Shown: piece by piece, positions 1 through 5,752 of the stretch | Layout of the letters: every line of letters starts with the position of its first letter | Position numbering within the stretch: the first letter of the stretch is position 1 | Origin: Spirochaetaceae bacterium | GTDB lineage: Bacteria; Spirochaetota; Spirochaetia; Treponematales; Breznakiellaceae | Reading direction: 5' to 3' | Length of the DNA stretch: 12,410 nt | Assembly (NCBI GenBank): GCA_031267475.1 | Contig: JAIRZA010000172.1 | Coordinates: 1 to 12,410, forward strand | Notes under the pieces: generated by a model | Told to the model about the DNA's origin: nothing | Database searches by the model: none | What the model saw: only the letters and a program-made list of their open reading frames with translations | Position numbers and translations under genes: made by a program

Positions 1-23
1 CGCATACAAACTAGGAGTTGAAA

Positions 24-653
24 ATGACTGCATACAGAACACTTTTTATGTATTTGGCAAAAGCCTTATCCGCGCCGCTCTTTGCGGCGGCCTTGGTTTC
101 CTGCGCTACCACCACCTACAGCGGCGGGGATGCGCGTTCAATGACAGTTCCCATTACACGAAACGCATATTATGGGAAGCCCCAAGCAAGCCCCCAAAAA
201 ACCGTAGACGCATACATGGAGCAAGGAATAATGTTCGCGTCTCGTGATGAATTCGAACCGGCGATAAGAAATTTTACCGAAGCGCTTAAACTCGATCCAA
301 ATTATGCGGGCGCGTACTGCAACCGCGGCGTCGCCTATGCCGCTACAGGCGACTATCCCCGCGCTATCGCCGATCTTAACCAGGCGATAAAGCTCGACCC
401 GAATTATACAAACGTGTATTACTACCGCGGCGTATCCTACGCCGCGGCGGGCGCTTATGACTACGCTATTGCGGATTTTAATTATGCCGCGAAGCTCGAT
501 CCTAGTAATGCGGAAATATACAACGGCCGCGGCATAACATATATCCGTAAAGGCGACTACGACAGCGCCAGAGCGGATTTTAAGCGGATTTTACAAATTA
601 ATCCTAATGATGAATTCGCATTATTTTTGCTCGCGCAACTAGACGGGCAGTAA
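24..653 (+). CDS. TPR-repeat lipoprotein (TPR gene 1)
   Basis: A 209-residue predicted lipoprotein. The N-terminus is a signal peptide with a hydrophobic stretch ending in Leu-Val-Ser-Cys, so Cys27 is the likely lipidated residue. After a linker of about 30 residues there are four 34-residue TPR units (about residues 60-195) with the usual small/aromatic pattern (AYxNRG, AIADxNQAIKLDPN). TPRs are protein-protein interaction scaffolds, and this one should sit in the cell envelope facing the periplasm or surface; the partner is unknown. I chose ATG 24 because AGGAG at 13-17 lies 6 nt upstream; an in-frame TTG at 18 is less likely. It lacks the CsgG-like domain of its downstream paralogue but has nearly the same signal peptide. 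Its promoter lies before the window. The gene call is firm; the function is not known. Confidence 0.88.
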   Translation: MTAYRTLFMYLAKALSAPLFAAALVSCATTTYSGGDARSMTVPITRNAYYGKPQASPQKTVDAYMEQGIMFASRDEFEPAIRNFTEALKLDPNYAGAYCNRGVAYAATGDYPRAIADLNQAIKLDPNYTNVYYYRGVSYAAAGAYDYAIADFNYAAKLDPSNAEIYNGRGITYIRKGDYDSARADFKRILQINPNDEFALFLLAQLDGQ

Positions 654-665
654 AACAGTTGTCTG

Positions 666-704
666 CATCCGCGCCCGCAGGCGCGCCGCCTGTAGGCGCG
701 GATG
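666..704. repeat. GC-rich palindromic element, copy 1 (short form)
   Basis: A 39-nt element starting 12 nt after the TPR gene 1 stop. Outer arms CATCCGCGCC (666-675) and GGCGCGGATG (695-704) are perfect complements, with an inner CAGGCG/CGCCTG stem. There is no T-run right after it, so it is not a textbook terminator, but it would be a very stable RNA hairpin at the 3' end. Two longer relatives occur at 1904-1969 and 3278-3343. Confidence 0.85.
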
Positions 705-728
705 TTTGTGAAAAATTTGCGCGGCGCT

Positions 729-756
729 TTGTCTGTATAAGATTGGACTATACACT
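729..756 (+). promoter_or_regulatory. Promoter of TPR gene 2
   Basis: TTGTCT (729-734) and TACACT (751-756) with 16-nt spacing. The same arrangement occurs at 1996-2023 and 3369-3396, with a better -10 in each (TATACT, TATAAT), and conservation across the copies supports it. The -10 ends 19 nt before ATG 776, leaving a short leader that contains the AGGAG ribosome-binding site. Confidence 0.6.
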
Positions 757-775
757 ACAATATCAGGAGTTGAAA

Positions 776-1891
776 ATGACCGCATATAAAACACTTTTTA
801 TGAATTGGGCAAAAACGCTATCCGCGCCGCTCTTTGCGGCGGTTTTGATTTCCTGCGCCACCGCCGGCGGCGCAGGCGCGGTTTCGCTTGAAGAAGCCAT
901 AGCGCAGTCCGCCGCGAATATCGCCGCGAATATCGCGACGGACTTGCCGCAAGGAACGCGGGTAGTCATAGCCGCCTTCAATTCCCCGGACAAAAATCTT
1001 TCCGGCTACATCATGGACGAGCTTTCGGAGGCGCTTGTAAACAGCAATTTAGAAACAGCCGATGGGCGCAATCTGGAATACGTGTACAAAGAACTTCGCA
1101 TTCAATCTTCCGGTGATTTGGATGATGAAAGCGCCGTGGCCATAGGCAAATTTTTAGGGGCGCAGTACGTCATTACCGGAGAACTTGTGAACGCGGGCGG
1201 CGGATACCTCTATCGCTTAAATGGGATAAACGTAGAAACCGCCGCGCACGAAAGCTCGAACCGCTTTAACGTGAAGAACGACGCCGGCTTTAAAAATATG
1301 CTTGCCGCGCTCCAAGAAGAAAATCCCGTTACTCAAACGGCGGGTTACGGGGCGGAAAAAACAAATCCGCCCAAGACCGCCGGAACATATTTGGACCGTG
1401 GAATAACGTTCATGTCCCGTGAAGAATATTATATGGCGATAGAGGATTTTACCGAAGCAATTAACCTCGCCCCCCAGCTTGCGAGCGCGTACAACAGGCG
1501 CGGCTTTGCGCATTATCGTGAAGGCGATTTCGACCACGCTATCGCCGACTTCAACCAAGCTATAAAACTTGACCCTAATGACGCGGGCGCTTATTACAAC
1601 CGAGGTATGGCCTACGTTGATAAAGGCGCCGGCTACGATGATGAAGGCGCCGTCCGCATTGATGAAGGCGACTTAGACAGCTCTCTCGAGGATTTCAACC
1701 AAGCCATAAAGCTAGACCCGAATCATGCGAAAGCTTATTTCAACCGCGGCCGCGTGTATACCCAAAAAGAGGACTGCAACCGCGCTCTCGCGGACCTTAG
1801 CCAAGCTATAAAACTTGACCCTAATGACGCGAGATCTTATGAATACCTCAATATTGTGTTAATTATGATTCAATTTTCGAATATGCAGTAA
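776..1891 (+). CDS. Lipoprotein with CsgG/LpoB-like domain and TPR repeats (TPR gene 2)
   Basis: A 371-residue predicted lipoprotein. The signal peptide is nearly identical to that of TPR gene 1 and ends in Leu-Ile-Ser-Cys (Cys27). Residues about 36-180 form a CsgG/LpoB-like domain: an N-terminal helix, RVVIAAF strand, YIMDELSEALVN helix, then SGDLDDESAVAIGKFLGAQ and YVITGEL, a pattern common in treponemal lipoproteins. In other bacteria this fold serves curli export pores or outer-membrane activators of class A PBPs; which role applies here cannot be told. Four TPRs follow from about residue 201. The third carries a 14-residue insertion, probably a scar of unequal recombination between repeats. 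The C-terminal 20 residues diverge and are hydrophobic. ATG 776 is chosen for AGGAG at 765-769; the frame is open further upstream but that part runs through the palindrome and promoter. Confidence 0.88.
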   Translation: MTAYKTLFMNWAKTLSAPLFAAVLISCATAGGAGAVSLEEAIAQSAANIAANIATDLPQGTRVVIAAFNSPDKNLSGYIMDELSEALVNSNLETADGRNLEYVYKELRIQSSGDLDDESAVAIGKFLGAQYVITGELVNAGGGYLYRLNGINVETAAHESSNRFNVKNDAGFKNMLAALQEENPVTQTAGYGAEKTNPPKTAGTYLDRGITFMSREEYYMAIEDFTEAINLAPQLASAYNRRGFAHYREGDFDHAIADFNQAIKLDPNDAGAYYNRGMAYVDKGAGYDDEGAVRIDEGDLDSSLEDFNQAIKLDPNHAKAYFNRGRVYTQKEDCNRALADLSQAIKLDPNDARSYEYLNIVLIMIQFSNMQ

Positions 1892-1903
1892 AACAGTTGT
1901 CTG

Positions 1904-1969
1904 CATCCGCGCCCGTAGGCGCGCCGTCTGTAGAAGCGCCTGCGGGCGGCGCGTCTGTAGACGCGGATG
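1904..1969. repeat. GC-rich palindromic element, copy 2 (long form)
   Basis: A 66-nt element starting 12 nt after the TPR gene 2 stop, preceded by the same stop-proximal sequence (TAAAACAGTTGTCTG) as copy 1. The outer arms CATCCGCG/CGCGGATG match copy 1, but the interior is 27 nt longer and holds nested hairpins (GCGCC-CGTA-GGCGC, GCGTC-TGTA-GACGC, GCGCCG...CGGCGC), so a multi-branched fold is possible. Confidence 0.85.
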
Positions 1970-1995
1970 TCTGTGAAAATATTTTGCGAGGCGCT

Positions 1996-2023
1996 TTGCC
2001 TATATAAGATTAAACTATATACT
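1996..2023 (+). promoter_or_regulatory. Promoter of TPR gene 3
   Basis: TTGCCT (1996-2001), 16-nt spacer, TATACT (2018-2023), homologous to the promoters at 729-756 and 3369-3396. The -10 ends 20 nt before ATG 2044. The leader carries AGGGG in place of the AGGAG seen before genes 1 and 2, a weaker ribosome-binding site. Confidence 0.6.
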
Positions 2024-2043
2024 ACAAATATCAGGGGTTAAAA

Positions 2044-2229
2044 ATGACTACATACAAAACACTTTTTATGAATTTGGCAAAAACGCTATCCGCTCCGTTC
2101 TTTGCGGCGGCTTCAAAAATACGCCTGCCGTCCTCCAAAAAGAAAATCCCGTTACCCAAACGGCAAGCTGCGAGTTGGGAAAAACAAAGCCGCCCAAGAC
2201 TGCCGGAACATATTTGGAGCATGGAATAA
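2044..2229 (+). pseudogene. Frameshifted N-terminal remnant of TPR gene 3
   Basis: ATG 2044 opens with the same signal-peptide start as TPR gene 2 (MTTYKTLFMNLAKTLSAP). After GCGGCGG at 2104-2110 the DNA jumps to sequence matching gene 2 from about 1287 onward, in the wrong frame, and terminates at 2227-2229. Aligned to gene 2, 445 bp are missing (equivalent to 843-1287), removing the lipobox Cys and the whole CsgG-like domain. CGG occurs at both deletion ends in gene 2, consistent with short-homology recombination. In the -1 frame the sequence after the junction matches gene 2 residues FKN..LQ.ENPVTQTA, which shows the shift directly. A 61-residue nonsense-tailed peptide may still be made. 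Confidence 0.8.
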
Positions 2230-3275
2230 CGTTTATGCGCCGTAAAAAATATGACATGACAATAGAGGAGCTTATCGAAGCATTTGGACTTGCTCCCAAT
2301 CCTGCGACCGTGTATGGCATCCGCGGTGATGAGCATTATAATAAAGGCGACTTAGACAGCGCTATCGCGAACTACAGCCAAGCTATAAAGCTTGACCCTA
2401 ATTACACGGGCGCTTATTACAACCGAGGTATTGCCTACGATGATAAAGGCGACTCAGACAGCGCTATCGCGGACTACAGCCAAGCTATAAAACTTGACCC
2501 TAATGGCGCGGACGCTTATTTCAACCGCGGCGTCGCCTACGATGATAAAGGCGACCCCGACAGCGCTATCGCGGACTACAGTCAAGCTATAAAACTTGAC
2601 CCAAATCGCGCGGACGCTTATTTCAACCGCGGCGCCGCCTACGATGATAAGGGCGACCCCGGCAGCGCCATCGCGGACTACAACCAAGCTATAAAGCTAG
2701 ACCCGAATGACGCGGAAGCCTATTACAACCGCGGCATTGCCTACGATGATAAAGGCGACTCAGACAGCGCTATCGCGGACTACAGCCAAGCTATAAAGCT
2801 AGACCCAAATTACGCGGAAGCTTATTACAACCGCGGCGTTGTCTACGATGATAAAGGCGACTCCGGCAACGCTTTCGATGACTACAGCCAAGCTATAAAG
2901 CTAGACCCGAATCATGCGAAAGCCTATTGTAACCGCGGCAACATCTACGATGATAAAGGCGACTCCGGCAGCGCTTTCGCGGATTACAGCCGAGCTATAA
3001 AACTTGACCCGAATGACGCGGACGCTTATTACAACCGAGGCGGCGTCTACTATGATAAAGGCGACTTAGACAATGCTATCGCAGACTACAGCCAAGCTAT
3101 AAAACTTGACCCGAATGACGCGGGCACATATTTCAAACGAGGCCTTGCCTACTATGATAAAGGCGACTTAGACAGCGCCAGAGCGGATTTTGAACGGGTC
3201 GTGCAAATTGATCCGAAAGATAAAAATACGCGAAAGAGGCTTCAATATCTGAACGCACAGATGAGCGCGCGGTAA
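2175..3275 (+). CDS. Ten-TPR protein, body of TPR gene 3 (no signal peptide)
   Basis: A long open frame, -1 relative to ATG 2044, encoding one divergent TPR (matching the first TPR of gene 2) followed by nine regular 34-residue TPRs with consensus AYYNRGxAYDDKGDxDSAIADYSQAIKLDPN, and a short tail. No signal peptide or lipobox is left, so if translated it would stay in the cytoplasm. The start is uncertain: TTG 2175 and ATG 2235 are both in frame and neither has a good ribosome-binding site. A -1 slip near the A-runs at 2115-2119 or 2137-2141 could join it to the 2044 signal sequence. It may be an expressed truncated gene, the larger half of a pseudogene, or a silent repeat donor for its neighbours. 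The intact frame over 1.1 kb argues against long-standing decay, though tandem repeats can also be homogenised by recombination. Confidence 0.65.
   Translation: MGKTKPPKTAGTYLEHGITFMRRKKYDMTIEELIEAFGLAPNPATVYGIRGDEHYNKGDLDSAIANYSQAIKLDPNYTGAYYNRGIAYDDKGDSDSAIADYSQAIKLDPNGADAYFNRGVAYDDKGDPDSAIADYSQAIKLDPNRADAYFNRGAAYDDKGDPGSAIADYNQAIKLDPNDAEAYYNRGIAYDDKGDSDSAIADYSQAIKLDPNYAEAYYNRGVVYDDKGDSGNAFDDYSQAIKLDPNHAKAYCNRGNIYDDKGDSGSAFADYSRAIKLDPNDADAYYNRGGVYYDKGDLDNAIADYSQAIKLDPNDAGTYFKRGLAYYDKGDLDSARADFERVVQIDPKDKNTRKRLQYLNAQMSAR
2304..3221 (+). repeat. Nine tandem 102-bp TPR-coding units
   Basis: Nine in-frame units of exactly 102 bp (34 codons) with near-identical DNA in the central units, for example the recurring words GATGATAAAGGCGAC and AGCCAAGCTATAAA(A/G)CT. 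The outer units are more divergent, as expected for arrays that grow and shrink by unequal recombination or slippage. Copy number may vary between strains, and short-read assembly could miscount it. Confidence 0.9.
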
Positions 3276-3277
3276 AA

Positions 3278-3343
3278 CATCCGCGCCCGTAGGCGCGCCG
3301 TCTGTAGAAGCGCCTGCGGGCGGCGTGTCTGTAGACGCGGATG
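3278..3343. repeat. GC-rich palindromic element, copy 3 (long form)
   Basis: A 66-nt copy differing from copy 2 (1904-1969) at a single base I can find, in the GGCGTGTC versus GGCGCGTC stretch. It begins 2 nt after the TPR gene 3 stop, so the spacer present after genes 1 and 2 has been lost. Same outer arms and nested hairpins. It separates the TPR locus from the hit operon. Confidence 0.85.
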
Positions 3344-3368
3344 TATGTGAAAAAAATTGCGCGGCGCT

Positions 3369-3396
3369 TTGTCTCTGCGCGATTAACTGCTATAAT
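3369..3396 (+). promoter_or_regulatory. Promoter of the hit-aroDE operon, third copy of the TPR-locus promoter
   Basis: TTGTCT (3369-3374), 16-nt spacer, perfect TATAAT (3391-3396). The flanking GCGGCGCTTTGTCT word is shared with the copy before TPR gene 2. The -10 ends exactly 7 nt before the hit ATG, placing the expected transcription start at or next to the start codon, and no Shine-Dalgarno sequence is present. Confidence 0.7.
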
Positions 3397-3403
3397 GATA
3401 ATC

Positions 3404-3745
3404 ATGGATTGTATTTTCTGCAAAATCGCGGCGGGAGAAATTCCCTCAAAAAAGATTTTTGAAGATGATGAAATGCTTGCGTTTCACGATATAGACCCCA
3501 AAGCGCCCCTGCATTTTCTGGTAATACCAAAGCGCCATATCAAAAACATCATGGAATGTGAGGCCGAAGACAGCGCCTTGCTCGGAAGACTCCTGTTCAA
3601 AGCGCAGGAAATCGCGCAGGAACTTGGCGGCGGCGAGGCGGGGGCGCGTTTTGTCATCAACTGTAAAAGCGACGGCGGGCAGACGGTGGACCACCTGCAC
3701 ATCCACACACTGGGCGGACGCAAGCTGGGATGGCCGCCAGGTTGA
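3404..3745 (+). CDS. HIT-family (Hint-type) nucleotide-binding protein
   Basis: A 113-residue histidine triad protein, the usual Hint length. It begins with the typical MDCIFCKIAAGEIP and carries HLHIH (His97, His99, His101) followed by LGGRKLGWPPG, the standard Hint C-terminus. The central His of the triad is the nucleophile in this family, which hydrolyses purine nucleoside phosphoramidates and acyl-adenylates in the cytoplasm; the physiological substrate in bacteria is poorly defined. ATG 3404 is chosen because family homology starts there, although the frame is open back to 3341 through palindrome copy 3 and the promoter. There is no ribosome-binding site and the -10 box ends 7 nt upstream, so the mRNA is probably leaderless. 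The 3' end overlaps the next gene by 16 nt, and hit heads the operon. Confidence 0.93.
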   Translation: MDCIFCKIAAGEIPSKKIFEDDEMLAFHDIDPKAPLHFLVIPKRHIKNIMECEAEDSALLGRLLFKAQEIAQELGGGEAGARFVINCKSDGGQTVDHLHIHTLGGRKLGWPPG

Positions 3746-4254
3746 CCTGCACGGCGATATACCGCGTCCTCCGCGTCCTATCCGCTGTTTACCTGTCCGC
3801 CGCGTTTTTGTCCGGTTTTTACATGGAAGCGCAGGAAATTCAAGGACAGGCGGAGGCGGCGCCGCGGCAAAGGCGGACGCCTAGCGCTTATGAAAACCCT
3901 GTTGATTTTATAGGCATGAGCGTTACGGAGCTTTTTGAAAATTTCGGACCGCCCGCCGCGGTTTACGCTTCACGCGGGATTGAGACATGGCAGGATGATG
4001 TCGTTTTTGAATATTCCGGTGTTGATTTTTATATTTATAAAGACAAAGTCTGGCAGTTAAGCCTTAACGCCGGAAAGGGAATACAAACAGGCGACCCGCG
4101 CGCGGCGGTTCTTCTTGTTTTGGGCGAAACTGCGAAAGATAACGGCGGTCATATACTAGGGCGGCTGCGCAACGCAAGCTGGCCGCTCGAATGGCGTTTC
4201 AATATCGAAGACGGTAAAGTGTCCGCAATTTATTTATACAGGATGGATTATTAA
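3730..4254 (+). CDS. Predicted exported protein of unknown function
   Basis: 174 residues, not recognised with certainty. An Arg-containing N-terminus is followed by a hydrophobic stretch (about residues 14-32, LSAVYLSAAFLSGF), read as a signal peptide or membrane anchor, then an Ala/Gln/Arg-rich linker (residues 34-52). The remaining domain has GMSVTELFENFGPPAAVY, then an aromatic-rich stretch (WQDDVVFEYSGVDFYIY), and ends in LEWRFNIEDGKVSAIYLY. The Gly-Met-Ser-x-x-Glu-Leu...FGPP pattern followed by short strands resembles small periplasmic BamE/SmpA-like folds, but this is a weak guess. The start overlaps hit by 16 nt and the stop touches the aroDE start (TAAATG), so all three are likely translationally coupled. 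Confidence 0.8.
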   Translation: MAARLTCTAIYRVLRVLSAVYLSAAFLSGFYMEAQEIQGQAEAAPRQRRTPSAYENPVDFIGMSVTELFENFGPPAAVYASRGIETWQDDVVFEYSGVDFYIYKDKVWQLSLNAGKGIQTGDPRAAVLLVLGETAKDNGGHILGRLRNASWPLEWRFNIEDGKVSAIYLYRMDY

Positions 4255-5742
4255 ATGACAAAGATTTGCCTCTGTTTAACAGCAAAAACAATAGAACGGG
4301 ATTTAGAAATAATCAAAAAGTACAGAAAATACATCGACATAGCCGAGCTGCGGGCCGACTGCCTGTTGCACGAGGAATGTTTTTCGATACGGCGTTTTCC
4401 AGAACTTGCCGGACTGCCCGTGATTCTTACCATACGCCGCAAAAGCGACGGCGGCAATTTTGATATGAGCGAGCGTTCCCGCATAGTTCTTCTTTCAAAG
4501 GCAATGGCGTTTGCCGAAGTCGATGTGCGGCACAACTTTGCGTATGTTGATTTGGAAGAAGATTTGGAACTGCCAAGTTTGGAGGAAGCCGCCCGCGCTT
4601 TCGGCACAAAGATAATCCGTTCTTTTCACAGTTTTACAGGGCCGCATGATAAATTAAGAGAGCGCATAAACGCCATGTACCATGTGGGCGATGAAATCGT
4701 CAAGGCCGCCATCAAAGCGGAAAGTCTTGATGATGTAACGCAGTTGTTCGAAATATCCCGCGAATTGGGCGACAGGGAAAAAATACTTGTAGGCATGGGT
4801 GATAACGCCGTCTGCTCACGCATCCTATCGCAGAAACTCGGTTCGTATCTTTGCTATACCGCGGCTAAAGGCGAGCCCGATTTACCGCAAGCCGCGCCCG
4901 GCCAGCCCGACCCTGTCGAGCTTAACACCCTTTACCGGTTCCGCTCGATTACACAAGACGCGGAAATTTACGGCATACTTGGGTATCCGCTCAAGGCGAC
5001 GGCGAGCCCGCTCTTTTTTAACGGGGTTTTTGAGCGCGAGAACAAAAACGCCGTGTATGTGGCCTTCCCTTCACAGCTCGCAGCCCCGTTTTTCAGACTT
5101 GCGGACGAGATAGGCTTGCGCGGCGCGGCTGTTACAGTGCCTCATAAAGAAGCGGTATTGCCTCATCTGGCTTCAATGTCGGATCAGGTTGCTTCCGTGG
5201 GCGCTTGCAATACGATTGTCCGCACGGACGAGGGCTGGAGCGGTTACAATACCGATACAGAAGGATTCTCCGGCTCGCTGCTGGATTTCATAGGCCGCAA
5301 GGATTTCAAAGGAAAACGGGCGACAATAATCGGTGCCGGGGGCGCGGCGCGCGCTGTGGCTTCCGAACTTCACAGGCTTAAGGGCAAGGCGCTGATTCTA
5401 AACAGAAATAAACTTCGCGCCCAGCAACTCGCCGGCATATATAACTTTGAATACGCCGGATTAGACCCGGACGGGTTAAAACTCATCAAAAAATTTTCTG
5501 ACATAATCATACAAACAACATCTGTGGGCATGGAGCCGGATGTGAACGGCGACCCGCTAAGAAATTATCAATTCACGGGCAAGGAAGTTGTGATGGACAT
5601 CATTTATAAGCCGGAGCGCACCGCTTTGTTAAAACGCGCCGCCGCCGCAAATTGCCGTGTGTTAAATGGAGCGGATATGCTGCTGCGGCAGGCTAAATTG
5701 CAATATCAGCACTTCTTTGGGAAAAAATACCCCGAAGAATGA
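4255..5742 (+). CDS. aroDE: Bifunctional 3-dehydroquinate dehydratase (type I)/shikimate dehydrogenase
   Basis: A 495-residue fusion catalysing steps 3 and 4 of the shikimate pathway in the cytoplasm: 3-dehydroquinate to 3-dehydroshikimate, then NADPH-dependent reduction to shikimate. Residues about 1-220 are a type I dehydratase, with ELRAD at 31-35, catalytic His125 in RSFHSF, and the Schiff-base Lys150 in DEIVKAAIK; the His-Lys spacing fits the family. Residues about 237-495 are AroE: YGILGYPL, substrate-binding TASP, catalytic Lys298 in VTVPHK, Asp334 in YNTDTEGF, the nucleotide loop GAGGAA at 360-365, and NRN at 383-385, where NADP-dependent enzymes carry Asn-Arg-Thr. Both active sites look complete. 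The order dehydratase-dehydrogenase is also found in plants and chlamydiae. The gene starts immediately after the upstream stop codon. Confidence 0.95.
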   Translation: MTKICLCLTAKTIERDLEIIKKYRKYIDIAELRADCLLHEECFSIRRFPELAGLPVILTIRRKSDGGNFDMSERSRIVLLSKAMAFAEVDVRHNFAYVDLEEDLELPSLEEAARAFGTKIIRSFHSFTGPHDKLRERINAMYHVGDEIVKAAIKAESLDDVTQLFEISRELGDREKILVGMGDNAVCSRILSQKLGSYLCYTAAKGEPDLPQAAPGQPDPVELNTLYRFRSITQDAEIYGILGYPLKATASPLFFNGVFERENKNAVYVAFPSQLAAPFFRLADEIGLRGAAVTVPHKEAVLPHLASMSDQVASVGACNTIVRTDEGWSGYNTDTEGFSGSLLDFIGRKDFKGKRATIIGAGGAARAVASELHRLKGKALILNRNKLRAQQLAGIYNFEYAGLDPDGLKLIKKFSDIIIQTTSVGMEPDVNGDPLRNYQFTGKEVVMDIIYKPERTALLKRAAAANCRVLNGADMLLRQAKLQYQHFFGKKYPEE

Positions 5743-5752
5743 GCGTTTAAAA

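Noticed and set aside
659..775. In-frame upstream extension of TPR gene 2 (39 extra codons)
   Set aside because: It would translate the palindrome and promoter; the lipoprotein signal peptide and AGGAG site fix the start at 776.
2304..3221. CRISPR-like array
   Set aside because: The regular 102-bp units are contiguous, in frame and encode TPRs; there are no repeat-spacer alternations.
3341..3403. In-frame upstream extension of the HIT gene
   Set aside because: It runs through the end of the palindrome, the -35 and the -10; HIT homology starts at 3404.
5666..5752. In-frame upstream extension of the NFACT gene into aroDE
   Set aside because: It would overlap aroDE by 77 nt, and family similarity starts at the ATG at 5753.
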